From Vanessa cardui (taxonomy: Eukaryota; Arthropoda; Insecta; Lepidoptera; Nymphalidae), in the NCBI RefSeq assembly GCF_905220365.1, contig NC_061129.1, positions 2,480,803-2,544,802 on the forward strand: a stretch of 64,000 bases of DNA, given 5' to 3'. Made by a program: the position numbers and the translations under genes. Numbering within the stretch: position 1 is the stretch's first letter; the number at the start of each line of letters is the position of its first letter. Below are positions 33,118-45,605 of this stretch, in pieces. The notes beneath the pieces were generated by a model, which was not told the origin of the DNA, did not search any database, and worked only from the letters and a program-made list of their open reading frames with translations.

Positions 33118-34510
33118 TATCTAAATAAAAATTTTAACAAAAAAGAAAAACCGACTTCAAACAAAACACTATTTTAAAACAAATGAAATGGCTCCAAATA
33201 TACCAATAATTATAACTACATGATATAATCGTTAATCGACTTTTAAGTAGTCTAATATTTTTCATTTCATTTAACTTAGGAAGACTCTAAAAAATATGTT
33301 GAATACGCAATTATTTTTATTACTTTTTCGTGCATATTCATTTGTTTTAAAATAGTGTTTTGTTTGAAGTCGGTTTTTCTTTTTTGTTAAAATTTTTATT
33401 TATTTTTTGATTTTAAGTGAAGCTGATTTTGACTATTTTTTTTTAATATGGATAGATTAATCATCGTTCCGTTTATATGAGTCAGAAACTACTTCGAGAA
33501 CAATTTCAAAGGAAACTTGCGAATAAAGCAAAAATAGACTTTCGAAAATGCGGATTTAATACGTCACGCGGCATAAACTACAAGGATCCCTCGAAAGAGC
33601 TGTAATCGAACTCAGCAAAAAAACTTTGAAAAAGACCAACTATATTTCGTACATCATATGACATCACATCACATACACAAAATTTGATTAAAGATAGTAA
33701 GAAATTCTGCCCCATATCGCACCCTAACTGCGAGCCGTATAGGAGTTCCATCACTACATAGTATAAAACAAAGTCGCTTTCTCTGTCCCTTTATCTTTAA
33801 ATCTACGCAACGGATTTTGATGCGGTTTTTTTTTAAATATAGTGTGATACAATGGGAAGGTTTGTGTATATAATACATGAACAATATAGTAAAGAAACAC
33901 TGATAATTTTAGAATTTTGCGATGTGATGTCGTAAATAAATAAATTCTGTAGTATATTTAGTATCAGTATTGCACCCGTGCGAAGCCGGGGTGGGTAGCT
34001 AGTTGATTATAATATTCGACTATGATAATTACATAAACATAACCATATTACGGAAGGTGACTCAAATATCCAAATAACCTATAAATAAAAGATTCGACTG
34101 AGTATCGCTAACGTGCTCCTCAGAATTGTTCCGTTCCCTTCCGTTCCGTTACTTTGTCATGGATCCTGTGCTCAGAACCTTACCAAACTTTCACCAAACT
34201 ACCCTTGAAGTATATATTTTATAATAAAAAAGAATTATCAAAATTGGTTAACGTGATTTTCAGTTATTCACCTATTTGTCGCGCATATACATAATGCAAA
34301 TTTAAGACTTATGTCGTTTTCATATGGATACCATCATCGGAAAAAAATAAAAAAAAAAGGTAGTGCTTCCCCACGGGAAGCACTACCTTTCAAACAAAAA
34401 AAAATATCAAAATCGGTCCACCCAGTGAAAAGTTATGAGGTAACAAACATAAAAAAAAAAAATACAGACGAATTGATAACCTCCTCCTTTTGGAAGTCGG
34501 TTGAAAACAA
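33118..34510 (+). mobile_element. Composite element copy 1: foldback + spacer + Helitron-like segment + right flank
   Basis: In order: a foldback (33118-33408) with mirrored arms containing AAACCGACTTCAAACAAAAC; a spacer with ACGTCACGCGGCATAAACTA; a family E segment (33753-34003) ending GTGGGTAGCTAGT; and a right part from TTGATTATAATATTCGACTA to GGAAGTCGGTTGAAAAC. The same order occurs reversed at 47990-49530 and 58246-59955, so the whole acts as one repeat. The foldback here has a shorter centre than the other copies. There is no protein of its own. Confidence 0.8.
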
Positions 34511-35647
34511 TAAGCACTCATTATTTACTTTTGTTATTTGTGACATATGTTTAATTAAATTTGTAACATAATTATTTAATTATTATTACATAATATAATT
34601 TAATTATTTGTTTTTAAGAGCTCATTTCTTCCTAATTGATAGGTAACAACCACTCATCAGATATTTTACCACCAAACAGAATTACTCAGAATTGTTGTGT
34701 TTCGGTTTGAAGGGTGAGTAAGCCAGTCAGAAGGTTGGTGGTGCGTTGGTGATTTAAGGAATCAACCATTCCATATTTAAAAAAAATAATAAAGTTAGGA
34801 TTTAAATTAAATGGATAACAGCGTGGCAGTCTAAACCTGATAAATTTATTAATTAGCCCTGTGGTTACTGTATGAACTTCTGTCAAAATTACAGATGAAG
34901 TAAAAAGGCAAGATCGCGGTTTAAAACAATTAATATAAAAAATGTGTTTGTATTTGTTAGTACTTACTTTTGCGTTTGAAACTAATATTACCGTCAATCC
35001 GCCTGATAATATTAGTTTTTATACGTAGATCTTGAATCAACAAAAGCAGTTTTATTATACGAGCTGCATTGCCTAAAAAGCAAGAAAATTGCTCAAATCA
35101 GTCGAACACATTCGATCGGTACGAACTTGTCCATATAATGATCTTACTCCAAAACATTCTATGATAATTTTCAGCTCATATCAATAATAAATCAGACTTT
35201 TTTGGACAAGCACGGTTGATAAAAAATGAGGGTTATTTAAAAAAAAAACTTGAAACAAATACATGAACATGACGTCACGGATAGCCAGCTAATAACAGCT
35301 TCGTATATTTAGGTAACCAAAATAACCAGCCTGATAAATTGTCTTACATCTTATCAGTACATTTAGTTATTAAAACATCAGTAAGTGCTATTGATTAACG
35401 TAGTTTATTGCGGACTGAAGCATTAAAGTTACAGTTTTATACGACGCTTGCTTTACTACTTCCACCTCTAAGTTATTGGCATTTAATGGAAGGTTATTCG
35501 AATAATAACTTTAAGTGACGTTTAATAAACTCTTACTTATTTAGACTAGCTTTCTGAAGGTTTTATGGCGCTGTACTATCGTTCTTTGTGTAAATCGATA
35601 TTTTAATACTAAAAGCATTTAAATTTGGTATACTATTCAGTACAATA
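34511..35647. other. Mostly unassigned; family B remnant at about 34648-34772
   Basis: The remnant keeps CACTCATCAGATATTTTACC, TGTTGTGTTTCGGTTTGAAG and GGTGAGTAAGCCAGTCAG. The remaining DNA shows no gene. Confidence 0.5.
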
Positions 35648-35936
35648 CAGTAACAGCCTGTAAATTTATCACTGCTAGGGTAAGGGCCCCCGGCTTTGAG
35701 GTAGTTAGTAGCATATTTCATCACGCTGCTCCAATGTGGATTGGTGCCCACATTTGGCAGAATTTCGTTGAAATTAGACAAATACAGGATACTTCATGAC
35801 GTTTTTATTCACTGCCGAGCAAGAGATGAATTATAAATACAAATTAAGCACATGAAAATTCAGTAGTGCTTGCCTGGGAACCCGCAATCATGGGTTAAGA
35901 TGCACGCGTTCTAACCGCTGGGCCAGCTCGGCTCGG
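35648..35936 (-). mobile_element. tRNA-derived SINE, family A copy 5
   Basis: Minus-strand copy with head CGAGCTGGCCCAGCGGTTAG, body and AGTAACAG-type 3' end. Moderately diverged (several indels). Confidence 0.85.
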
Positions 35937-38497
35937 AGTGTATTGATCATAAGAGGTATTTCCAGTGCATAAAATCAAAGTCGTTCAGTGTGTTATGGAC
36001 CTAGGCTTGACGTATCTGAGAACGATAAAATTAGGTATTATATTTGCAAGAGAAGAACTGGAGTTATCTCAGCTATGTAACACGACAGACTGCAGTTAGT
36101 CACGTCTGTCAAAGAACTGATAGCCATTCGATCACGAGTCCTAGAGTGGAGAGAAAGTCTCAAATTTATTTTTCATGCTCTTCATCGGTTTCAGACTTCA
36201 GGTTATTGGCAAAAAGATTTTATGTGAATTTATCCGATGTTTTAATATTTATTCTGCTATTTAGTTGAGACGAATCCAACCAATCAGAGATCATTAATAA
36301 ATGGTCTCATTAACTTTTAATTGATAAATGATTAAAAATAATTTCGAAAACCGTAACTATAGTATACATCGTCAATGAAACAAAACCCTAAGCGCCCAAA
36401 ATGGTACATTTGGAAAATTATATTATATGTTGAACAAGTTTATGATCAGTCGGTTTAGTATCAGTAATAATAATAAGTACATTTATTTCGTAATTTAAGC
36501 TGTAAAGCCAATTTATTTCACAGATAATAAATATTCCACATTACTTTTATGAAAGAAGTATTGCTATTTATTGAAGAGTAACTAAACGAGCTTGAGCTAT
36601 TTTTCTCTCTGTATTTTTGGATGAAGCTTAACAGAATTAAATGTCTCAACTTTGTTAATGAAAATTTATTGTAACAGTATCCTAAAAAGTTACAATAAGT
36701 CTATTTATAAACAGTAATCAATTATCGACAATGAAAAAGTATTTAGAAGATGAAAAATCAATTAATTATATTTAACTTAGATTTATACAGAATGTTTAGA
36801 TGGGGGCGTTGTTAAATCCTTAACCATAAGGTATGATGTGATATGAACAAGCAACAGTCCTATTCAATAAAAGTTCTCATATAAAAAAAACACATCCTGT
36901 ATTATTTCCTCTGACGCAGTACTAAAGTTATTTGGTGAACAGTACTACTAACAATTTAAAATTTTAGTTTTCTTTACCTTAAGTATTTTATTCTCAAAAA
37001 GACAAAGTCACTTACACGAGAACAACACAATTACGTGAAGTGGAAACCTACAAATTGTCGCTACATAATTATTATATAATAATTACGTAGGTAGTAGTAG
37101 TAGTATCTACGGTGGTGACAATTACTTAGTTTACGAAATAAATCAAATTTAACTTGATTTATAATTCAAAATTTATTTTATTCGGTTATTTTAATTCATT
37201 CTCATTCATATAAACCTCTTAAACATTAGAGTAAGCGTTTGTTTGTCAGTCTGACATATATAAAATAATAATGGATATAGTATATAACCTTGCGGTACCC
37301 CGGCAGGTATGCATACCGCTTTGGTTGAGAAAGAACCAAAAGTTATTTTAGGTACTTAATGTTTTACGCAGTTTATATTTCTTATCGTTCTAATTAAAAA
37401 AAAAAAACCCTGTCAATTCAATTTTGGGTCAGGATACGAGAAAAAATATGTGATCGTCGACAAGCCATTGTCTTTTCTATTCGACTTTCAAAAATATTTT
37501 ATAATCCTTCTAAATTCAAATTTATTTTATGAAATTAGCGTTAATCATATGGGCCAGTCAATGTCAAAAGTAACCAATTAGGTTGGACGGCTGCAACAAT
37601 TAATCTTCCTAATATTATAAATGCGTATGCTTGTGACGACTGCGACATAGAGTACGTTTTAATCATTTATGAGAGTAATTACTAAAATTTAAGTAACGAC
37701 GAGCGGAACGAACATTAGTTAATTTCTTCATACGGATTAGTATGTGCAGTATGATTGTGATTTATATAAAAACTCATTTGTTAAAGTAAATATTGGTTAC
37801 TGGCTAAAAATACAATAAAAATTAATTGATAGGCGGCCGATTATATCGAATAGCGATTGAATACTATTGAAAATGTTATTTTATGTCAAATGCCTGAAGC
37901 AGATCTTTTGGTCTAGACTTTAGATTATAGTGAATACATTTTTCGACTGCTCATACGTCGAAATATTGAGATAGAACTTTTTGAAAGTAAAAATAAATAG
38001 GTATTATCTTTATGTTCATTTTTAAGCTTTTCTTAGTGAATTTTAACAAACGATTTTTATTTTTTCATGTTTTTTTAATTTATTAAAGCATGTTTGCAAT
38101 TTTTTCATCAGTTTCACGTAAACGATTGAAATTTTGCGTCCATTTGTTGGACTGGTTCATGGTTTACAAAACCATCTAGCACTTGAAAAATAGGTTTTGA
38201 AAGAGACATTACTACTAATAATAAGTATTTTTATAAAGTTTCCTTATATTTTAGTTCGTCACAACTTTTAGCAGAGTTATTCTATACGATCACAGCTTTG
38301 TATCTTGCGGAAAGTGTACATTTTAATATATTTACGATAATACAGTTTTTGTATAAGTTCTTTATTTAATAATTATTATTATAATCAATATTGCGTATTT
38401 CCTAGAAGCCTCTGGTTTTACGGACGTCTTGGGATGGTGAGAGTCAATTTTCACCAGGTGAACCTCTCGCTCGTTGCCCTTTCTATTGCATGAACTT
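35937..38497. other. Long AT-rich stretch, nothing recognised
   Basis: 2.5 kb with a short (GTA)n run at about 37088-37105. I see no gene, RNA or matched repeat. Confidence 0.45.
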
Positions 38498-38791
38498 TTA
38501 CTTGGTGGTAGGGCTTTGTGCAAGGCCGTCTGGGTAGGTACCACCCACTCATCAGTTATTCTACCGCCAAATAACACTACTCAGTATTGTTGTATTCCGG
38601 TCTGAAGGGTGATTGAGCCAGTGTAACAACAGGCACAAGGGACATAACATCTTAGTTCCCAAGGTTGGTGGCACATTGACGATGTAAGGAATAGTTAATA
38701 TTTCTTACAGTGTCATTGCCTATGGGCGATGGTGACCACTTACCATCAGGTGGCCCATATGCTCGTCTGCCAACCTATACCATAAAAAAAA
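38498..38791 (+). mobile_element. A-tailed SINE-like repeat, family B copy 5 (best-preserved)
   Basis: Opens TTACTTGGTGGTAGGGCTTT, contains CACCCACTCATCAGTTATTC, CAAGGGACATAACATCTTAG, TTCTTACAGTGTCATTGCC and CCACTTACCATCAGGTGG (38736-38753), and ends CCAACCTATACCATAAAAAAA. Useful as the reference copy. Confidence 0.92.
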
Positions 38792-39965
38792 TGAAAGAAA
38801 ACATATGCTTAATTTGTGAAGGAAGAATTTGAATCTTCGTTAAGTGTCAATTAATTTAACTTTATAATACGAGTTTGTACAATTTGCTGTAACTGTTGGT
38901 AATTTTCTTATATACAAATTAGTTTTCATGGAAAATTGCATCTTTTTTTATTTATTAGGAAATTTACATTACAGACACACTGAATGAAAAAAAAATAATG
39001 TTCGTAAATCAAACAGGTAAGCTTTATAGCTTCGAAACAATCTAATTACTTACCGACCTCTTCAAACTCGGCATACTCTATTGAAATATCAACAGGACAA
39101 AATCGAGTATAGAGCAAACTCACGTCTTCCATGAAAATCAATGTACCTACTTTTATGTCATTTTGTAAGATCATCAACAACTTTACCAAAAATGTACATA
39201 CATTTTTTTTGGATATTTATTAAAAGGAAAATCTGTCCATGATTCTTGGGTCTTGGAATTAATAACGTCTGCTGAGCTAACAGCAATTCCCCTGATTATC
39301 GTTTAATTCGTGATTTATACGGGATTCCAATATCACCATAATGGTGTAATGAAATCCCATACAGTTTTGTACATTTAAAGATATTTATACACATATTTTA
39401 AATGAATGTTGATGAGGAAGTGTACCTTACTTATCTATACATATAATAAGATTTGAGTGTCTATTTGTAATATTAAAAAACCGCTTAAACTAAATGCATT
39501 TTTTACAATTCTTGTCTGCCTGGCAGGACGGATTTTATTGGGAATTTCACTGATAGGCGAAGTAATAAGGAGTAACTTAGGCTACAACAATAACTTTTGT
39601 TAAATTCAAACGCGCACCCTGTTGCAGGCACAGGTAGTATAATAATAATCCTTTGTCATCCTTAGACGTTGACAGTTGGTAATTTCAGAAATTTAAACAT
39701 ACATAGTCAATATGCTGCCAATCTTGGGATATTAACGATGTTCTATAAAAATATGAGGGTTCATCTCCAACGGCAATTGCAATTCAACGGGGAAATACTG
39801 CTAGCGTTCTTGTCACCATTCATGATTTATACAGTAACTATTTAAAAAATATATTATTTCACTAACGTGTAATCTTTTTTTAATATCAGTTCATAGTTTA
39901 TATTTTATAGACACATCATAACTGTAGGCGTCCTGTGATGGGGTAATTTTTTAAACTCCATCTGA
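38792..39965. other. AT-rich stretch, nothing firmly recognised
   Basis: The part near 39520-39640 (GGACGGATTTTATTGGGAAT, TAACTTAGGCTACAACAATA) has the flavour of lepidopteran dispersed repeats. No gene seen. Confidence 0.4.
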
Positions 39966-40130
39966 AATATAAGATTTTAAATTAACATGGTTGTTTTTAT
40001 TATTAAAGTTATTAATTTCGGGATCACGAGACTCAGACTTCAGAAGAAATTCGTAGACAAAGTCAAAATATCGAGCTCTACCGAATAAAAATAAAAAAAA
40101 CATGGCAAATATCGCGACATTAATAACTTT
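39966..40130. mobile_element. Short inverted-repeat MITE, copy 2
   Basis: TATAAGATTTTAAATTAACA, then AAAGTTATTAATTTCGGGAT, and at the right CATGGCAAATATCGCGACAT, TAATAACTTT. Related to 21140-21334. Confidence 0.75.
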
Positions 40131-40564
40131 AATGCATCTAAAATAACACTGGTAAAAACTGTTTTTATCACATTAACTTTGTTACGATTTTTGTTTCTGT
40201 TAGTGTACCTTATTAAAAATATATATAATTTTATTTCTATCACATCCAGTTCTCTTGTGACAGCTACAAGTTCATTTCCGACCTCATATACGTTTCTTTG
40301 TCTGAATAACTGCATTTAGTCGACTGTGGGACTATTGTTTTTGCTAAATTACATTTTATACACGTTAGTTAGTTCTTAAATATGGTATTTATGCTTTATT
40401 GCATCAACACTTAATGTTACATTTACCTATAGATTAAAATTTAAAAAGTTGCATTAATGCAACAGGCGCCCTTATCGCTAAAACTGCTTTTCTAGACAAC
40501 CTTTGGGCAGAGGACTGATTGTAAAACAAATTTGGTAACATTAATTTTGATAAATTATATAACT
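40131..40564. other. AT-rich stretch, nothing recognised
   Basis: No gene or matched repeat seen. Confidence 0.4.
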
Positions 40565-40830
40565 CATACTAGCTGTGCCTGCGACCTTGTACGCGTTTGA
40601 AGTTATTCCTTATTATATCAGTTATCTGCCAGTGAAAGTCTCGTCAAAATCGGTCCAGCGGTTCCAGAGATTTGCCGGAGCAAACAGACAGACAGACAAA
40701 AATTGTGAAAAGTGTTATTTTGGTATATGTACCGTTTAAACATTCATATGTATTGAGTAAAAAAGGGCTATTTTAATATTACAAACTGACACTCCAATTC
40801 TATTATACGCATAGATAAAATATAGTAATA
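40565..40830. repeat. Probable dispersed repeat with AAATCGGTCCAGCGGTTCC block
   Basis: The sequence CTAGCTGTGCCTGCGACCTT, the AAATCGGTCCAGCGGTTCC block, the CAGACAGACAGAC run and GTTATTTTGGTATATGTACC are of a kind I recognise from lepidopteran interspersed repeats. There is no second good copy here, so the call is from memory. Confidence 0.5.
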
Positions 40831-42189
40831 CACATAATACAATAATAATTCTTGTTATATGTGGAGGATTAACTATTACATCTTGAAATTTCACGACATT
40901 TCATATCAAATTATTATAGGATGTCAGTGACAATTTTGATCAGCAATTATATCTTCGTGATCGATCGGAATTGTGTTTGTTTTCGGCTAGCTATGTATGA
41001 AGTAAAACAGAATAAGCGTATGCGTTATCATACCCAAAGGAGAGCCGATCCGACATTATCGGAGGAAGTTTAAACGCAGAACGTGATTCCCGAGACACAG
41101 CGTAAACATTGCCAGCTTCGTATTCCGGACTACTGAGAATTGCTGGTCTGTGATAATTTAGATGTGAACAGTTTGCTTGTTTTTTTTTCTTTTTTATTTA
41201 TTTGGTTTGAAGGCTACCAAATAAGCACTGATTGAAGTTATAAAGGGAATATTTTTTGTTTAAGTTTAAATGTTTCAATTACAGGTTTCGTGTTCACAGA
41301 TTAATATTAGCAACGGGCCATCTGATGGTAAGTCGTCACTACTGTCCATAATTTCGCTGTTAGAAATATGAACCGACTTATATCGTCAATGCGACCCAAA
41401 CAGTAGAAGCTAATGTCCTTTAAACCCGAATACAACAATACTAAGTATCACTGTTTGGCGGCAGAATATCTGAGTGGGTGGTACCTACAGAGGCGGTCTT
41501 GCAAAATCCTACCACCAAGTAATATGAGTAAGAATATTTATTGTAGTATTACAAAAGTTTCCTCACGAATTAAGCACAGGCAAATTTGGGTAAGATTTAC
41601 GCTTTCTAACCATTGGGCTATCAGATCAACGGCAAATCTGATACGACTGAAAATAGTTCAAGTGCAGTTCAACGGCTATTCGTGCTTTCCGAGGCATAAC
41701 AGTGAACATTACATTACAATTCCAACTTACAGACTCCAGGATGTCGCAGAGAATTTTGAGAAGGATATTGACCGAGCTGAGAATTTAACTCAGAACATCG
41801 AGATTTGTGTCCTTTCACATATCACCTGGAAGGCTTAGCTGCTTAAATCGGCAGTTGAGCATCGGACCAATGTTATCATCATATTGAAAAAAATACGTCA
41901 TAAGATAATACGTAGTATTTCAGTTAAATCTCAATTAAACTTGGAAAATCAACTGATTTTAATTATGAGAATATATTGTTGTAATATAAAGTAGAAATCT
42001 AAGCTTAATCTATGCAAGTGGAGTGTATGCGATGAATTATTCAAGAGCGAAGCTAACACACCGCTGATATGACCATCTGTCGCTGGCAAGGATTTAGCGA
42101 TGCAGTTTAAACATTTGCATAAACTTTGCTACGGGCAATTAGAAAAATTTTATTAATTAATACTGCTCTGTAATATATACACTTTAAGT
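40831..42189. other. Unassigned DNA with a decayed family B copy at about 41320-41525
   Basis: The remnant shows GGGCCATCTGATGGTAAGTC, TCCTTTAAACCCGAATACAA and CTGAGTGGGTGGTACCTAC in reverse orientation, with large deletions. The 141-residue frame 41413-41838 arises partly from it. No host gene seen. Confidence 0.45.
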
Positions 42190-42493
42190 AAAATAAAGTA
42201 ACAGCCTTTTAATTTTCTTACTACTGGGCTAAAGCCTCCTCTCCCATTAAGGAGAGGGTTTGGAACATATTCCATCACGCTGTTCCAACGCGGGTTGATG
42301 AAATACACATGTGGCAGAATTTCGGTGGAATGAGACACATGCGGGTTTCCTCGCGATGTTTTCCTTCACCACCGAGCACGAGATGCATTATAAACACAAA
42401 TTAAGCACATATATATAGAGGTGCTTGCCTGGGTTTGAACCCGATATCATAGGTTAAGATGCACGCGTTCTAACCACTGGACCATCACAGCTC
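42190..42493 (-). mobile_element. tRNA-derived SINE, family A copy 6, (AAGTA)-type tail
   Basis: Complete minus-strand copy. The plus-strand left end reads AGTAAAATAAAGTAACAGCC, a different 3' tail from the (AAC)n copies. The head contains GGTTCAAACCCAGGCAAGC on the minus strand. Confidence 0.9.
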
Positions 42494-44282
42494 TTTACAC
42501 ACTATACACTCACAATAATATTATAAATGCGAAAGTTACTATGAACTGAATTAGATGAAATTTTGTATTGAACAAGCTTGAACACATTTATGTACTGTTA
42601 CTTTTTTATACCGAAAACTTTCAAAACAATGTGCAAGAAGCCGTGGGCGAAAACTTATAGATGACTTACACTCAGCATACACTTCGTACGGATAGAATAT
42701 TTATCTATATAACCCATATATATTAAACAGCAACCTTTAAAAATAAAAATAATAATTGGAACTAAGTTCTACTACGAGGCTTAGTATAAACTCATCGGAA
42801 TCATCACGTAAAGCGTTATGTATAATATACATTTCTTGTCATTGAATTATTTCCAAAGGCTATTTATATATTAAATTGACAGATATTAAATACATAGCAT
42901 AAAGCGAATGCAACTGCCTTCCAAATGCGTATTTTTTTGAGGTATTCATTCATTCATTCCTTCCTCATTCACACACCGAAGTGTCTTTACAATATAGGTA
43001 AACAAACAAATCTTCTTTTTTTATTTATATAGAAGATAAAATATTAAATCCATACCACCAAGAGTTGAGACCTTCTGAAATAAATTATGCTTTTAAACTT
43101 ATGTATTGTGTTAAGGTTTTTGGATATTTAGAGAAGATCCATAATCTTGTGATAGGCATAGTAAAGTAAAAAAGTAAAAGCATATTGATATTTCACTGCT
43201 AGGCATAGTCCTCGCTCGTTGTGGAGATTGGGTTGGAGTCAATTAAGGAGCATAACACATCCATGCAGAAGATTTGCATTAATGATCTTTTCCTTTACCG
43301 TCGGCATGAGATGAATTATAAATACATGACTAATTTTCAACGATTTCTTGTTAAAGTAAAACAATGATAACACAGAATATAAATTATGGGGTAAAAAGAT
43401 AGGTTGTAAGTTTTACGAATTTCGGGCGGGTAAAACCCCTGCGGCTTAAACACAGCTTTAATCTATTTAAGAACTGAAATAAAGTACAGTTCATTTTTTT
43501 CAGTTCTACTATACCGAGAATATATATAACGGGTAACCATGTCCGAGCCTGGTTTTAAAAAAACATGACATCAGCCTAGCTGACGTCACGAGTGTCAGGG
43601 TTTCGTTTTTTAACCATCCTCGGAGGTATGAAATTAAACTCAGGGAATATTCTTCTCTGATTTATTCCAATATGAGACGGTCCGATCGCTCCGACGGATC
43701 GACCAAGCCTGTCGATACCGACGGGCGCTTGGTCTTTTATAACAAAAATAGGTGGGTAGACTTATTCACTCAACATAACACCTGTTTACAAACACTAAAA
43801 TATTTCAGACTAATTTAACATTTCACAATTCACTAAAAATTTAACAAATCCAACAATTTTAAATTATTAAAATAATCATTTCTGGACACTTGTTTTTCTT
43901 AAATTCGTGGTTTCGCGCCGACATATATATTTTTAAATTTAGAATGCGTAAATAAAAAAAAAAACAAAGTCACTTCTAAAGACTAAAATGTCAAACTATG
44001 TCTTAAAAATCATCCTGTTGCCTTGTTAAGACGCGGTGGGTGAAAATTTGATCCGCTCGGATGAAGCGACCCAGTTTCACCCTCATTACAAGACTCCAAG
44101 GTGTGTTTCAATTTCACAAATGGCTCACGGTTTTACGGCTAGACTTGGCAATAGAAGAACGGCCGTACTAACGAAAATAAGCATTTTTATTTTATTTTAA
44201 ATATGTCATATGTGCTACATAAATATATACGTATTTAAGTATGTTTGTCGACGTTTTTGTCATCAATCTATATAATGCAATA
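42494..44282. other. Unassigned DNA, with a SINE-like remnant at 43175-43335 and a stem-loop-rich block at 43678-43737
   Basis: The remnant resembles a highly decayed family A body (TTTCACTGCTAGGCATAGTC; CGGCATGAGATGAATTATAA). The block from about 43490 to 44165 is less AT-rich and contains GACCAAGC...GCTTGGTC and GGGTGAAA...TTTCACCC inverted pairs. It might be an old transposon or LTR, but I cannot place it. No coding exon was recognised. Confidence 0.4.
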
Positions 44283-44574
44283 ATAACAACAACAACAATA
44301 GCCTGTAAATTCCCACTGCTGGGCTAAAGGCCTCCTCTCCCTTTGAGAAGAAGGTTTGGAACATATTCCACCAATGTGGGTTGGTGTAATACACATGTGG
44401 CAGAATTTCTATGAAATTTGTTACATGCAGGTTTCCACACTATGTTTTCTTTCACTACTGAGAACGAGATGAATTATAAAGACAAATTAAGCACATGAAT
44501 CAGCTTGCCTGGGTTTGAACCCATAATCATCGGTTAAGATGCACGCGTTCTAACCACTGGGCCATCTCGACTCT
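44283..44574 (-). mobile_element. tRNA-derived SINE, family A copy 7, (AAC)n tail
   Basis: Minus-strand copy; left end AACAACAACAACAATAGCC, right end GGGCCATCTCGACTC (head). A few bases are missing in the body. Confidence 0.9.
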
Positions 44575-44778
44575 CAATGCTATAAAGCAAACCATATCTT
44601 TATTTAAAAATAATCTTTCTATGTGTGTGTAGTTGTGTCACTTCAACATTAAGATTGATTTTGATGATTGTCTTTGTGTGTGTTTGACAGTGACACACAC
44701 ATTGAACCTAGCCAGCGTTGAGATCTGGGAGCATATAAAGTTATTTATGCTATCCGTCGGGACGAACAGCTAGTCTTA

Positions 44779-45400
44779 ACATTACATAGTATACTCGCAA
44801 AACAAAGTTTCTTATCCCTGTCTATCCCTATGTACGTTTACATCTTTAAAAATACGCAACGGATTTTGACACTTTTTTTTACTAGATAAAATGATTAAAG
44901 TTAAATATTTGATTTGTATTTATAAATACATGCACAATATAGTGAAGAAACGCGAGTTATTTTAGAGGTTTCTAATATGTTGAGAAGACACAATACATCA
45001 AAATAATGTATCACTGTACTGTACACTTTAAAAAGGTCTACGGAAAAGTCCAGGACGATATATGTTTATCACTTAGAGATAACCCCACAAAAACTTCTTA
45101 TTTTTTACCTTTTACGAGAAATAATGGTTCATTTTTGAAGCGATTTTAGAAAATACAGCATTAAACCTTATTCAATTAAGCACCTTAAATATATTGTGCA
45201 TTTAATATAGATAAAAATGGTCCTTTACAGCATGTAATTTAAATTAATATTTTCGAAGATATTACAGATTTAAAACAAAGGGCAACAGCGGTTTTTACTG
45301 TGTAATGACTGAAAAAACTGTTAACATTTTATATAAAGACATACATTAGTATATTTAGTATCAGTATTGCACCCGTGTGAAGCCGGGATGGGTTGGTAGT
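44779..45400 (+). mobile_element. Helitron-like segment (family E), diverged copy
   Basis: Opens ATTACATAGTATACTCGCAA, has ACGCAACGGATTTTGACAC and ends GCACCCGTGTGAAGCCGGGA then TGGTAGT. The interior is longer than in other copies because of an insertion near 44985-45340. Confidence 0.55.
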
Positions 45401-45407
45401 ACATTAT

Positions 45408-45434
45408 ATACTACTACTACTACTACTACTACTT
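45408..45434. repeat. (CTA)n microsatellite
   Basis: About nine uninterrupted CTA units, directly after the Helitron-like end. Confidence 0.95.
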
Positions 45435-45605
45435 GTTGCCCACGGCTTCGCTCAAGTTTTGAAGATTTGGTTGTCATATGTTGGGCAAAAAAGCAGCCTT
45501 CCTTGGAGTTCAAATTTGCTTCAATTGCAATCATCAAATTCCGTTCAGCGGTTTGGTAGTGAACGAACAAGAGACAGACAAACTTTCAAATTTATAATAT
45601 TAGTA
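45435..45605. repeat. Dispersed repeat related to the sequence that a SINE interrupts at 60.5 kb
   Basis: GTTGCCCACGGCTTCGCTCA, AAAAAGCAGCCTTCCTTGG and GAGTTCAAATTTGCTTCAA match GTAGCCCGAGGCTTTACTCG, AAAAAGTAGCCTATGTCC and GAGTTCAAGTTTGCTC on the two sides of the SINE at 60523-60833. Confidence 0.65.

Noticed and set aside
33669..33884. Short minus-strand frames in Helitron-like segments
   Set aside because: The same frames recur in each copy because the DNA repeats; they carry no Rep or helicase motif.
41413..41838. 141-residue plus-strand frame
   Set aside because: Begins in a decayed family B copy; no recognisable domain and compositionally like surrounding non-coding DNA.
45408..45434. 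CTA repeat as part of a CRISPR-like array
   Set aside because: Pure trinucleotide microsatellite without spacers; CRISPR is not expected in an insect nuclear genome and no array was seen anywhere.
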